Below, in pieces: positions 33,388 through 42,456 of a stretch of DNA of 64,000 nucleotides (positions within the stretch are counted from its first letter, which is position 1; every line of letters starts with the position of its first letter). Origin of the DNA: Pseudomonas sp. UBA4617. Its GTDB lineage: Bacteria; Pseudomonadota; Gammaproteobacteria; Pseudomonadales; Pseudomonadaceae. The stretch covers positions 1-64,000 of the forward strand of contig NZ_DGIR01000022.1 of the NCBI RefSeq assembly GCF_002386445.1, given 5' to 3'. The notes beneath the pieces are model-generated. The model saw only the letters and a program-made list of their open reading frames with translations, was not told where the DNA came from and ran no database searches. The position numbers and the translations under genes are program-made.

Positions 33388-34122
33388 TCAGTGCCAGGTG
33401 CCAGCGGTGCTACCGCCGTCCACCGGCAGGATGACACCGCTGACGAAGCGTGAATCCGCCAGGTACAGCACGGCGTCCACGACATCCTGCGGCGAGCCGG
33501 TGCGGCCACTGGGTGACAGCGCGCCCATCCCCTGCATGTTGCCACCGTGCAGCGGCGTGTCGATGATCCCGGGCGCTACGGCGTTGACCTGCACGCCGCT
33601 GGCCGCCAGCTCCAGTGCCAGGCCTTTCACCGCCTGGTTCAGGCCGCCCTTGACCAGCACCGGCAGCAGGGCCGGCACACGGGTGTCTGGTTGCAGGGCG
33701 ATGGAGGCGGTGATGGCGATGATCTTGCCATGCCCCTGGCGGGTCATGATCCGCGCCGCTTCCTGGGCCGGGTAGAAGAACCCCTTGAGGTTGGTGCCGA
33801 CCAGGGCGTCGACATCCGCCGCGCTGTACTCCGTGGCCGGTTTGGCAATGAAGATGCCAGCGTTGTTGATCAGCAGGTCGACACCGCCGAAGGCTTGCTC
33901 GGCGCGGGCGAACAGGCGCTGTGCGGTGTCTGGCTCGGCGATGTCGCCGGCTACGCCGATGAAACGCGAAGGGTGGCCGAGGCGGGCAGCAGCCTGCTCC
34001 AGGCGGGCCTGGCTGCGAGCGTTGCCGATCACGTTGTCGCCGCGTTCGAGGAAGGCCTCGGCGAGGGCGAAGCCCAGGCCGCTGGAGGCCCCGGTGATGA
34101 TGACGGTGCGTGCGGTGTGCAT
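33388..34122 (-). CDS. Short-chain dehydrogenase/reductase family protein lacking the catalytic Tyr
   Basis: 244 residues with a classical SDR fold: TGASSGLG (residues 10-17), LLINNAG (83-89) and Ser140 in ITASIAL. The Tyr of the YxxxK motif is replaced: the Lys is Lys158 but the position four before it is Pro154 (ALLPVLVKGG). C-terminal VNAVAPGIIDTP and GVILPVDGG are normal. A substitution at this position usually means altered chemistry or a non-redox role, although some subfamilies of this shape conserve it. Paired with a tautomerase; divergent from a LysR regulator. Confidence 0.85.
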   Translation of the reverse strand: MHTARTVIITGASSGLGFALAEAFLERGDNVIGNARSQARLEQAAARLGHPSRFIGVAGDIAEPDTAQRLFARAEQAFGGVDLLINNAGIFIAKPATEYSAADVDALVGTNLKGFFYPAQEAARIMTRQGHGKIIAITASIALQPDTRVPALLPVLVKGGLNQAVKGLALELAASGVQVNAVAPGIIDTPLHGGNMQGMGALSPSGRTGSPQDVVDAVLYLADSRFVSGVILPVDGGSTAGTWH

Positions 34123-34246
34123 GTGGCGGATCTCCAGTGAAGTGAGCCATGAGCTCGGTGTGGAGACACTCTAGGCCGTTACCGAAACTTGAAAAATGAG
34201 GCGCAAGGCATTTCAATCGATACACCATGTAATCAATCGAGCTGCC

Positions 34247-35167
34247 ATGACCCGCCATTTCGATGACCTTCAACTGGGCAGCCTGGAGCTGTTCTGCCTG
34301 GCTGCCGACCGCGGCAGTTTCAGCGCGGCGGCCACCGAGGCTGGCGTTACGCCGGCGGCGGTCAGCCGCAGCGTGGCACGCCTGGAGGAACGCCTGGGTG
34401 TGCGCCTGTTTGTCCGCACCACCCGGCAGATGCGCCTGTCTGCTGCGGGGCAGGCCTATTACCAGCACTGTCGGCAGGCGCTGGGGCAACTGGTCGAGGC
34501 CGAGCGTCAGGTCGCGGGTGGTCAGGCCGAGCCGAGCGGCCGCTTGCGCATCAGCGCGCCCACGCCTTATGCCCACCACCGTTTGCTGCCGCTGCTGCCG
34601 CGGTTCCGCCAGCGCTACCCACGCGTGCAGGTGGACGTGCATGTCAGCAACCGCAACGTCGACTTTGCCGAGGAACCGTTCGACCTGGCCATTCGTGGCC
34701 GTGAGCCGGCTGATTCACGCCTGGTGGCGCGCCGCCTGGAGGAGGCCGAGCTGGTGGTGGTGGGCACGCCGGGCTACCTTGCCCGCGCCGGCACGCCGCA
34801 GACGCCGCATGACCTGCTGCAGCACGACTGCATCCAGTTCGAGATGCCGAGCAGCGGCCGTCGCCCGCCCTGGACCTTTCGCCAGGACGGGGGCCTGGTA
34901 GAAATTGACACCCAGGGCGCGTTCACCTGCCTCGGTGACTTCCTCGCTACCGCTACGCTGGTGCGCCATGGCGGCGGGTTGATGCAGGCTTACCGGTTTA
35001 CCGTGCAGGATGCCCTGGCCAGTGGCGAGTTGGTGGAGGTGCTGAGCGAGTATGGCGGGACCTCCCGGCCCTTCATGTTGCTCTACCCTCAGGCCCGCTA
35101 CATGCCGTTGCGGGTGCGGGTGTTCATCGACTTCCTGTTCGCCGAAGCAGGCTTGCCGGCAGGCTGA
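34247..35167 (+). CDS. LysR-family transcriptional regulator
   Basis: 306 residues from the ATG giving MTRHFDDLQLGSLELFCLAADRGSFSAAATEAGVTPAAVSRSVARLEERLG, a normal N-terminal HTH. The frame is open 17 codons further upstream without a ribosome site. The effector domain starts with SGRLRISAPTPYAHHRLLPLLPRF. It is divergent from the SDR-tautomerase pair with a 124-base gap and is the likely regulator of it. Confidence 0.88.
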   Translation: MTRHFDDLQLGSLELFCLAADRGSFSAAATEAGVTPAAVSRSVARLEERLGVRLFVRTTRQMRLSAAGQAYYQHCRQALGQLVEAERQVAGGQAEPSGRLRISAPTPYAHHRLLPLLPRFRQRYPRVQVDVHVSNRNVDFAEEPFDLAIRGREPADSRLVARRLEEAELVVVGTPGYLARAGTPQTPHDLLQHDCIQFEMPSSGRRPPWTFRQDGGLVEIDTQGAFTCLGDFLATATLVRHGGGLMQAYRFTVQDALASGELVEVLSEYGGTSRPFMLLYPQARYMPLRVRVFIDFLFAEAGLPAG

Positions 35168-35261
35168 AGGGCTGTACGGCCGGCGAGGACGTTCTATGCT
35201 TTTCGCTGCGTCGGGTTGAATGAAGCCCGACGGACCTTATGGTTTTTCAGGAGAATGCTCC

Positions 35262-35534
35262 ATGAGCCTTTCGAAATGCATCCCTCTGCTGGTGATTGCC
35301 TCCGTCCTCAGTTTTGCCGCTCACGCAGACCCGTCGAGCAACTGCGCGGCCAAGATCAAGGAGCTTGAAGACATCAACAAATCCGACGGTCAGGCCCTGC
35401 ACGGTGGCATGGCGCATGACTATCACGAGCTGTTGAAACAGGCCAAGGAGGGGCAGGCTGCAGGCGACATGACCAAGTGCCAGGCCTCGGCTGACCGTGC
35501 CAAGACCATCTACAACAAGGCGCGCAGCAGGTAG
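35262..35534 (+). CDS. Small secreted/periplasmic protein of unknown function
   Basis: 90 residues. A signal peptide is clear (CIPLLVIASVLSFAAHA, cleavage near residue 25). The mature part (PSSNCAAKIKELEDINKSDGQALHG...) is helical with two cysteines that could form a disulfide. AGGAG ten bases before the ATG. No family is recognised beyond small periplasmic proteins in Pseudomonas. It ends in an AKTIYNKARSR basic tail. Confidence 0.8.
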   Translation: MSLSKCIPLLVIASVLSFAAHADPSSNCAAKIKELEDINKSDGQALHGGMAHDYHELLKQAKEGQAAGDMTKCQASADRAKTIYNKARSR

Positions 35535-35550
35535 CGGCTGCCGATGGCAG

Positions 35551-35641
35551 CCTCTTCGCAGCTAAACCCGCATCCACAGGATTGCCACCCGATCCAGGAC
35601 TGCTGCAATACCTGTGGCAGCGGGTTTCCCGGCGAAGAGGC
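35551..35641. repeat. REP-like inverted pair
   Basis: Two imperfect inverted arms (35551-35580 and 35611-35641) with the REP core (CTCTTCGC...CCCGC...CCACAGG / CCTGTGG...GCGGG...GCGAAGAGG) between the small periplasmic gene and the SH3 gene. Confidence 0.72.
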
Positions 35642-35661
35642 CGGCGCAGGATGGGGCCTAC

Positions 35662-36312
35662 TCAGAACCAGCGATCATTCTTCTTGCGCCCACGGGTCAG
35701 CGCCGGCAGGATCAGCCCCGCCAGCAGGCCCGCGCCGGCAATGCTGCCGCCATACACCATGTAGCGCATCATCACCTGCTTGTTCTCGTCACCCAGGCGG
35801 GCCTTGGTGTCGCGCAGGTCCGACTGGCTCTGGTCCAGTTGCTCGCTCAACACCTGGTTGCGCGCCTGCAGTTCGTCGATCAGCTTCTTCCGCGAATCGA
35901 GCGTTTCCTGCATGCCCTGTACGCGATTCTTCCAGCTGTCGTCGATGGTTTTCAGTTGCCCGGTCAGGTCCGCGACCTGGGCGTCGAGCTGCGGCAGGCG
36001 CTCGCCCTGGCCTGGTACCGCTTGCAGGTCGCTGCTGAGAATCCACACGAGATCGCCATTCTGGCCTCGCACCTGGCTGTAGTTGCCCTGGGTGCCGATC
36101 AGGGTCAGTTTCTGCCCGGACTTGAGGGTGCCGACGATGCGGTGGCCGTCGGTCGGGCCGCTACGCACGTAGGTGCTCAGGTTGTCGCTGACCCAGCGTG
36201 CATCGCTGGCGGGCTCTTCGGCGTGCACCGGTGCGGCAAGGGCCAGCAGGGTGGCGATCAGGCCGCTGCGCAGGGCAGTGAGGGCGGAAGCAGTTGGGCG
36301 GGAATCGGGCAT
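35662..36312 (-). CDS. SH3-domain periplasmic/inner-membrane protein (YgiM-like)
   Basis: 216 residues. Signal peptide at the N-terminus (IATLLALAAPVHA), then a bacterial SH3 domain (RWVSDNLSTYVRSGPTDGHRIVGTLKSGQKLTLIGTQGNYSQVRGQNGDLVWI) and a coiled coil (about residues 95-170, LDAQVADLTGQLKTIDD...LDELQARNQVLSEQLD). A C-terminal membrane segment (IAGAGLLAGLILPALT) is followed by the basic tail RGRKKND. This is the TIGR04211 SH3/YgiM layout. Role unknown; possibly envelope-associated. Confidence 0.85.
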   Translation of the reverse strand: MPDSRPTASALTALRSGLIATLLALAAPVHAEEPASDARWVSDNLSTYVRSGPTDGHRIVGTLKSGQKLTLIGTQGNYSQVRGQNGDLVWILSSDLQAVPGQGERLPQLDAQVADLTGQLKTIDDSWKNRVQGMQETLDSRKKLIDELQARNQVLSEQLDQSQSDLRDTKARLGDENKQVMMRYMVYGGSIAGAGLLAGLILPALTRGRKKNDRWF

Positions 36313-36538
36313 GTTGGTCTTCGCTGAAACAGGACAAAAGTAGGCCCGGTGACCTGGGCCGATGAACCGGTCGGTGAGTTGACCGCCAGCGAAAGACCGC
36401 TTTTTTGTCAGCAGGTTCACCACCTGATATCGGAAATGTCTGCAGAATGTTGCTGAGACCGCCACCATGCCAGGTATGGCGCCGTGATTGCCAAGACGGG
36501 CTAGACTCAACTGCTCACCTCTTTCATGGAGCAATACC

Positions 36539-37024
36539 ATGACTGCCAAGAACACCATTTGCCTCTGGTACGACAACGATGCCGAGGCGGCGGCGAACTT
36601 CTACGCCCGCATCTTTCCCGATACCCGGGTGACTGCGGTGCACAGGGCGCCGGGCGATTACCCGTCGGGCAAGCAGGACGATGTGATCACGGTCGAATTC
36701 ACCGTCATGGGCCTACCCTGCGTGGGGCTCAATGGCGGCAAGGCTTTCACCCATTGCGAGGCGTTTTCGTTCCAGGTCAGTACCGAGGACCAGGCCGAGA
36801 CTGACCGTTATTGGCATGCCATTGTCGATAATGGCGGCGAAGCCAGCGTTTGCGGCTGGTGCAAGGATCGATGGGGGATTTCCTGGCAGATCACCCCACG
36901 CATCCTGATCGAAGCCATCGGCCACCCGGATCGTGCGGCGGCCAAGCGCGCGTTCGACGCCATGATGCAGATGGGCAAGATCGACGTGGCCAGGATCGAG
37001 GCTGCGCTGAAGGGGGTGAGCTGA
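36539..37024 (+). CDS. VOC-superfamily (PhnB/3-demethylubiquinone-like) protein
   Basis: 161 residues matching the PF06983 pattern: TICLWYDNDAEAAANFYARIFPDTRV at the N-terminus, VEFTVMGLPCVGLNGGKAFTHCEAFSFQV in the middle and CGWCKDRWGISWQITPR near the end. Members of this VOC branch are annotated as methyltransferase-like or metal-binding proteins; function is not established. ATG start preceded by TGGAGC. Confidence 0.82.
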   Translation: MTAKNTICLWYDNDAEAAANFYARIFPDTRVTAVHRAPGDYPSGKQDDVITVEFTVMGLPCVGLNGGKAFTHCEAFSFQVSTEDQAETDRYWHAIVDNGGEASVCGWCKDRWGISWQITPRILIEAIGHPDRAAAKRAFDAMMQMGKIDVARIEAALKGVS

Positions 37025-37129
37025 GGGTCGGCAGCAGCGCGTGTGAGAGCGGGGCCACCGGCGAACAGCGGCGAAGCCGGTGCCACATGCCGGATTTTCT
37101 GCCGGATACCCGCTCCCACGCAGGCCGCA

Positions 37130-38878
37130 TCAGGTTTCGGACACTTCGCTTGCCGCCACGGTTGCCTTGCTGGACGCCTTTTTCTCCTGTACCACGATAT
37201 AGAACTCCTCGCCGTGCTTGACCGCACCATACAACACGGCCTTTTCGATCAGTTCGTTGCCACGCAGGTGGCGCAGCATCATCGGGTCCTTGCGCAGGTC
37301 GCGGTACAGCGCCAGGCACAACAGCGCCATCACCACCACGAATGGCAGGGCCACGACGATGGTCAGGTTCTGCAGCCCGGTCAGGGCCTCGCCGGGCGCG
37401 CGCGGGTCGCCGATGGCCAGCATGATTGCCGCCACCGTACCGGTCAGCGCACCCCAGAAGATCACCGTGCGCCGCGATGGCGTGGTAGTGCCGTGCTCCG
37501 ACAGCGTGCCCATGACCAGCGAGGCGGCGTCGGCACCCGAGACGAAGAAGATGCCTACCAGGACCATCACCAGCACCGAGGTCGCCGACGCCAGCGGGTA
37601 GCTGTCCAGCAGCTGGTACAACGCATGGTTACTGTTGACTGCACCATTGGCCAGCTGGAAGGCGCCTTCGCGCAGGGCCTCGATGCCCGCGCCGCCGAAG
37701 ATGGTGAACCACACCAGGCTGACCAGGCTCGGTACCAGCAATACGCCGGTAACGAACTGGCGGATGGTGCGCCCGCGGCTGATACGGGCAATGAACATGC
37801 CGACGAAGGGCGTCCAGGAGATCCACCAGGCCCAGTAGAACACGGTCCAGCCGGCCAGCCAGCTGTTCATCTGCTCACCGCCGCTGGCGTTGGTGCGGGC
37901 CATCATTTCCGGCAGCATCTTTATGTAGATGCCGATCGAAGTGGGCAGCAGGTTGAGCATCAGCAAGGTCGGGCCGACCATGAACACGAATGCCGCCAGC
38001 ACCAGTGCCAGTACCATGTTGGTGTTGGACAGCCACTGGATACCCTTGCCGATGCCCGAGACCGCCGAAGTGACGAAGGCAATGGTCAGCAGGGTGATGA
38101 CCGAGATATAGAACAGCTTGCCGGGGCTTTCGATCCAGCCGTTGTATTCCAGGCCGCCAGCGATCTGCAGGGCACCCAGGCCCAGTGAAGCGGCCGAGCC
38201 GAACAACGTGGCGAAGATCGCCATCATGTCGATCAGGCGGCCCAGCGGGCCGTTGGCATGCTTGCCGATCAACGGCCGGAAGGCCGCGGAAATCAGCTGC
38301 GAGCGGCCCCGCCGGAAGGTGCCGTAGGCAATCACCAGGCCGACGATGGCGTACATGGCCCAGGGGTGCAGGGTCCAGTGGAACAGCGTGGTAGCCATGG
38401 CCACCTGCATCGCTTCGCTCGATTGGCCGCTGGCCGACCCTGGCGGTGGTGACACATAGTGCGACAGGGGCTCGGCAACGCCGAAGAACATCAGGCCGAT
38501 ACCCATGCCGGCGCTGAACATCATCGCCACCCAGGACACTGTGCGGAATTCAGGCTGCTCACCGTCACGCCCTAGCGGAACCCGGCCGTAGCGGCTGGCG
38601 GCCAGCCACAGCACGAACACCACGAACAAGGTGGACGTCAGCACGAAGAACCAGCCGAAGTTGAGAATGACCCAGGATTGCGCGCTGGAGGCACTGCTGG
38701 CCAGGCTGGCCTGGTTGAGGAAGCCCCAGAGGACGAAAGCGATTGCCAGCAGGCTGGTGAAGCCGAAGACGATCCAGTCGAGCTTGCCCTCGAAATGCCG
38801 GTCCTGGCGCGCTTCTGCGGTTTTCGAGGGGTCCGTCACGCCAAGGTCGAGCGTTTCGGTGATGTGTTCCTTTGCCAT
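37130..38878 (-). CDS. BCCT-family osmolyte transporter (choline/betaine/carnitine type)
   Basis: 582 residues with about 12 membrane segments and the BCCT signature WAWWISWTPFVGMFIARISRGRTIR. A cytosolic N-terminal tail (EGKLDWIVFGF) and a C-terminal ~60-residue cytosolic tail fit osmoregulated members. Likely imports choline, betaine or carnitine by Na+ or H+ symport; which one cannot be read. The region after the stop carries a REP-like element. No betABI genes are nearby. Confidence 0.92.
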   Translation of the reverse strand: MAKEHITETLDLGVTDPSKTAEARQDRHFEGKLDWIVFGFTSLLAIAFVLWGFLNQASLASSASSAQSWVILNFGWFFVLTSTLFVVFVLWLAASRYGRVPLGRDGEQPEFRTVSWVAMMFSAGMGIGLMFFGVAEPLSHYVSPPPGSASGQSSEAMQVAMATTLFHWTLHPWAMYAIVGLVIAYGTFRRGRSQLISAAFRPLIGKHANGPLGRLIDMMAIFATLFGSAASLGLGALQIAGGLEYNGWIESPGKLFYISVITLLTIAFVTSAVSGIGKGIQWLSNTNMVLALVLAAFVFMVGPTLLMLNLLPTSIGIYIKMLPEMMARTNASGGEQMNSWLAGWTVFYWAWWISWTPFVGMFIARISRGRTIRQFVTGVLLVPSLVSLVWFTIFGGAGIEALREGAFQLANGAVNSNHALYQLLDSYPLASATSVLVMVLVGIFFVSGADAASLVMGTLSEHGTTTPSRRTVIFWGALTGTVAAIMLAIGDPRAPGEALTGLQNLTIVVALPFVVVMALLCLALYRDLRKDPMMLRHLRGNELIEKAVLYGAVKHGEEFYIVVQEKKASSKATVAASEVSET

Positions 38879-39193
38879 GTATGTTGGGGCCCTTTTTCTG
38901 GCTTACCTGCTGGCGCAGGCTTGTTGTGTGTGGGCTACCGAGCTGGAGCATTGCCTCGGCGGGAAACTGCTGGCGCGATTATCCTGCGCAGGAAATGCCG
39001 ACACCTGTCCCGATAGCGCCGTGGGGCGTCCATTACGCGACCTGGCAAATATTTTTAGTTCTGAGGGCGGATGGCCCTTTCTGCCCCGCGTTCTGGTACC
39101 CTGAAGGGCATTACCCGGGCCCGCACATACGAGCACCGTAGAAGCGTTGCTGCTTGCGGGCCTGGCCGTACCAGGAAACGGAGATTCGTCAAC
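38879..39193. other. Intergenic region, promoters only
   Basis: 315 bases between the divergent BCCT gene and a small conserved gene. It should hold both promoters. I see no clear operator or terminator and no supported coding frame. Confidence 0.6.
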
Positions 39194-39511
39194 ATGGCCA
39201 CTGACCGTGTGAGCCTGATTCATTTCGATAAATTGAGCATGAGCCCTGCCGCTGCCGACCGGTTCCAGAAAGCCCTCGACGCGCTGGAAGCGCTCAAGCT
39301 GCAGGACCGTTACGTGTACCTCATCGCTCCTTATCTGGGTGATATCGCCGACGCCTCCGACCACGAGCAACTGGACACCGCCCTGGAGCAGGGCCAGCGT
39401 GTGGTCGATGAGTTGCTGAAAGCGAGGTCGGTCAGCAAGGTCAAGGCCGAGGACGTACGCCAGGTGTTCCAGGGCGCCGCCGCACAGGCGCGCGCAGCCA
39501 TGCCTGGCTAA
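39194..39511 (+). CDS. Conserved small protein of unknown function
   Basis: 105 residues, soluble, mostly helical, no signal peptide. Chosen start ATG (MATDRVSLIHFDKLSMS) follows an AACGGAGA ribosome site. Acidic, with repeats of AL/LE heptad-like character (FQKALDALEALKLQDRYVYLIAPYL). No family recognised. The next gene (DUF1289) starts 8 bases later, so they are probably co-transcribed. Confidence 0.72.
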   Translation: MATDRVSLIHFDKLSMSPAAADRFQKALDALEALKLQDRYVYLIAPYLGDIADASDHEQLDTALEQGQRVVDELLKARSVSKVKAEDVRQVFQGAAAQARAAMPG

Positions 39512-39519
39512 GTGGCAGC

Positions 39520-39720
39520 ATGGCCAAAGACATCGACAACCCTTGCGTCTCGCTGTGCCAGCTCAATAGCGAGTTATGCATGCGCTGTGGCCGCACCCGC
39601 GACGAAATCCGCAAATGGCGGGGCATGAAACGCCCCGAGAAGATGGCCACCGTGCAGCGGTCGGCCACGCGCATGAAAGCTATCGCCAAGAAGGCGGCCA
39701 AGCGGCAGAATGCCGACTGA
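39520..39720 (+). CDS. DUF1289 family small cysteine-rich protein
   Basis: 66 residues with the DUF1289 pattern: NPCVSLC...LCMRCGRTRDEIRKWR, giving four cysteines (C9, C13, C20, C23) that look like a metal site or small Fe-S or zinc knuckle. The C-terminal half is very basic (KMATVQRSATRMKAIAKKAAKR). It follows a small conserved gene by 8 bases. Function unknown. Confidence 0.85.
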   Translation: MAKDIDNPCVSLCQLNSELCMRCGRTRDEIRKWRGMKRPEKMATVQRSATRMKAIAKKAAKRQNAD

Positions 39721-39774
39721 ACCTGCGTATCCTGCACGCTGCCCTTCCTGTTTTTGTCGTCTGACGAGCCTGAA

Positions 39775-40416
39775 ATGGATTCTCACTCGCTGTTAGCCTT
39801 TACCCTGGTCGCGGCCATCGCGATCGCCAGCCCTGGCCCTGCCACCCTGATGGCTATCAACAACAGCCTTGCCCACGGCCAGCGCAGCGCCATCTGGTCG
39901 TCGCTGGGCAATGGCTCGGGCCTGTTCTGCCTGTCGGCTGCAGCCATGCTCGGGCTTGGCGCACTGCTGGCCAGTTCTGAAATGCTCTTCAATGCCGTGA
40001 AGGTCCTGGGCGCCGGCTACCTGTTCTACCTGGGGGCGCGGCAGTTGCTGAAAACCAGCCCGATGCTGGCACAGGGTGGCGCAGAGGGGGCGGCCAAGGT
40101 GCGGCCCACGCCGCTGAAGTTGTACAAGTCGGCGTTCTTCACGGCAGTCACCAACCCCAAGGCGACCATGTTCTTTACCGCGCTGTTCCCCCAGTTCATC
40201 GACCAGGGCGCGGCGTTGCTGCCCCAGTTCCTGGTACTGACCGGGATTTTCGTCGCGTTGTCGCTGGTTTCGCTGAGCCTGTATGCCGCACTGGCGGCAC
40301 GTGCCAAGGGTGTACTCACTCGGCCGGCGCTTTCGCGCTGGGTAAGCCGGGTGGTGGGCACCACCTTTATCGGCTTTGGCGCGGCGATCCTGGCGATGCG
40401 ACGGCAAGGGGCCTGA
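39775..40416 (+). CDS. LysE/RhtB-family exporter
   Basis: 213 residues. SPGPATLMAINNSLAHG in the first helix and VTNPKATMFFTALFPQFIDQ in the middle are LysE-family signatures, with about six membrane segments. ATG start (MDSHSLLAF); a TTG seven codons earlier is unlikely. It lies 54 bases after the DUF1289 gene on the same strand. Substrate unknown. Confidence 0.88.
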   Translation: MDSHSLLAFTLVAAIAIASPGPATLMAINNSLAHGQRSAIWSSLGNGSGLFCLSAAAMLGLGALLASSEMLFNAVKVLGAGYLFYLGARQLLKTSPMLAQGGAEGAAKVRPTPLKLYKSAFFTAVTNPKATMFFTALFPQFIDQGAALLPQFLVLTGIFVALSLVSLSLYAALAARAKGVLTRPALSRWVSRVVGTTFIGFGAAILAMRRQGA

Positions 40417-40587
40417 AGTACGTGTGATGTGCGAGCAACTCCCGGGCTTCTATACACCTATTCTGGCCGGCAGCGTTTTGCCGGCCTGTGTTGTGCCGGG
40501 CGATAGACGGCCAGCCTGTTGCCCGCCAGTGGTCCAGACTGTCCATGACGTGCACAGCGGGTTGCTGCCGCCGACCGAGGGTAGTCG

Positions 40588-41379
40588 ATGATCGAGCGTT
40601 GCTTTCGCCACGCCTTGCGGCTGTTGCCGTGCCTGTGGCTGCTGCCCATGGCGGCGGTAGCAGACGAAGCGTGCCGGCGGCTGACAGCCACCGGCAATGC
40701 CGAATACCCGCCCTACCTGTGGCGTGACCCGCAGAACCCCCGGCAACTGATCGGTGCCAATGCCGACCTGCTGAAGTACCTGGGCAAGCAGCTGGGGCTG
40801 GACATCGAAGTGATTTACGGCGGGCCATGGTCGCGCGCGCAGGAAGAAGTGCGTAGTGGCCGTATCGACCTGATGGCCGGGTATTTCCTGACCCAGGCCC
40901 GCCAACAGCAGATGGATTTCATCTACCCGCCATTCCTGCATACCCCGAGCGTGGTCTGGGTGCGCCAGGACAATATCTTCGCCTACCGGCAATGGGCCGA
41001 TCTCAAAGGCCGCAAGGGCGGCACGCTGGTCAGCAACAGCCATGGCCAGCAGTTCGACGACTATGCCAGGGCCAACCTCACCCTCGAAGCTGTACCGGGG
41101 GCCAGGCAGGCGTTCGAGAAGCTGCTGCACAAGCGCAGCGATTACGTGGTGTATGAGCAGTATCCCGGCATGGCGCTGGTGCGCAGCCTGGGTATCGCGG
41201 GGACGGTACAGGTGCTGGCGCCGCCGATTTCCAGCGAAGGGCTGTACCTGGCGATGTCGCATCACTCGCCCTGCAACCAGCCGCGTTTGCGTGAAGCGCT
41301 GGCGCGGGAGATGGAAAAGGTCGTTGCCGGGGCGCTGCCCGAGCAGTTGCTGCAACAGAGCCTGGAGCGCTGGCAGTAA
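40588..41379 (+). CDS. Periplasmic solute-binding protein (amino-acid type)
   Basis: 263 residues. It has a short signal (LLPCLWLLPMAAVADE, cleavage about residue 25) and then a type II periplasmic-binding fold (ATGNAEYPPYLW...LIGANADLLKYLGKQLGLDIEVIYGGPWSRAQEEVRSGRIDLMAGYFLT). The pattern is that of polar-amino-acid binding proteins, but no ABC permease is nearby, so it may be an orphan receptor-type binding protein or a signalling protein. Confidence 0.85.
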   Translation: MIERCFRHALRLLPCLWLLPMAAVADEACRRLTATGNAEYPPYLWRDPQNPRQLIGANADLLKYLGKQLGLDIEVIYGGPWSRAQEEVRSGRIDLMAGYFLTQARQQQMDFIYPPFLHTPSVVWVRQDNIFAYRQWADLKGRKGGTLVSNSHGQQFDDYARANLTLEAVPGARQAFEKLLHKRSDYVVYEQYPGMALVRSLGIAGTVQVLAPPISSEGLYLAMSHHSPCNQPRLREALAREMEKVVAGALPEQLLQQSLERWQ

Positions 41380-41392
41380 CCGCCTGCGGCTC

Positions 41393-42412
41393 CTACAGCG
41401 ACCGCGCCAGCTGTTCGGCCTCCTTGGCCCGGGTCACGCTTAGCGCACCGGGCAGGCTGACGGCGTTCTTCGCAGCGAGGAGCTCGGCCATCACGCTGAC
41501 GGCGATCTCCGCCGGTGTCTTGCTGCCGATATAGATACCGATAGGGCCGTGCAGGCGCTGCAGCGATGCTTCGCTTTCGCCGAAGTGTTCGATCAGGCGC
41601 TCACGGCGCAGCTGGCTATTGCGCCGCGAGCCAATGGCACCGATGTAGAACGCCGGGCTGTGCAAGGCTTCGAGCAGCGCCAGGTCGTCCAGCTTGGGGT
41701 CGTGGCTGACCGCGACGATGGCGCTGCGCAGGTCCGGGGCAAAGGCGCGCACGACGTCGTCCGGCATACCGGTCAGGCGGGTGACGCCGGCGACATTCCA
41801 ACCGGCCGTGTACTCCGGGCGCGGGTCGCACAGGGAAACACTGAAGCCGTTGAACAGGGCCATGGTCGCCAGGTATTCGGCCAGCGCACCGGCACCGATC
41901 AGCAGCAAGCGGTAGCCCGGGCCGAGGGTGGTGCACAGGCGCTGGCCATCGAAGCTGAACAGCTCGGGCGTGCGGGTGGCGGTGAGGCTGGCTTGGCCGC
42001 TACGCAGGTCGAGGTCGCGGCGCACCAGATTGCCGCTGTCGAGGCCGGCCAGCAGCTGTTCCAGCTGTGGCAGCGATGGGGCGAACTCCAGCACCAGTTC
42101 CAGGGTGCCGCCGCAGGGCAGGCCGAAACGGTGGGCGTCGTCGGCGCTGACGCCATAGCGCACCAGCTGCGGCAGGCCCTCAGGCATTCCGGGGCCACCA
42201 TGGGCGCTGGTGTAGCGCTGGATGAGGTCGTCTTCGATACAGCCGCCGGAGACACTGCCGACTACCCGGCCATCGTTGCGCAGGGCCATCATCGAGCCCA
42301 CCGGGCGCGGTGAGGAGCCCCAGGTGCGCGCGACCGTGGCGAGCAGGGCACGGTGACCGGCGGCGAGCCAGTCGCGGGTGGTGCGCAGCACCAGCAGATC
42401 GATGCTTTCCAT
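41393..42412 (-). CDS. XdhC/CoxI-family molybdenum cofactor maturation protein
   Basis: 339 residues. N-terminal XdhC/CoxI domain (GHRALLATVARTWGSSPRPVGSMMALRNDGRVVGSVSGGCIEDDLI) and a C-terminal Rossmann domain (RLLLIGAGALAEYLATMALFNGFSVSLCDPRPEY). It helps insert a sulfurated Moco into molybdenum hydroxylases. ATG start with GGAG upstream. It is the last gene of an iorA-iorB-cytochrome c-xdhC operon, which suits that role exactly. Confidence 0.92.
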   Translation of the reverse strand: MESIDLLVLRTTRDWLAAGHRALLATVARTWGSSPRPVGSMMALRNDGRVVGSVSGGCIEDDLIQRYTSAHGGPGMPEGLPQLVRYGVSADDAHRFGLPCGGTLELVLEFAPSLPQLEQLLAGLDSGNLVRRDLDLRSGQASLTATRTPELFSFDGQRLCTTLGPGYRLLLIGAGALAEYLATMALFNGFSVSLCDPRPEYTAGWNVAGVTRLTGMPDDVVRAFAPDLRSAIVAVSHDPKLDDLALLEALHSPAFYIGAIGSRRNSQLRRERLIEHFGESEASLQRLHGPIGIYIGSKTPAEIAVSVMAELLAAKNAVSLPGALSVTRAKEAEQLARSL

Positions 42413-42456
42413 GGTTACTCCGCTAAACCTGATGTTCAAGGGCCGCCAGAGGCATC

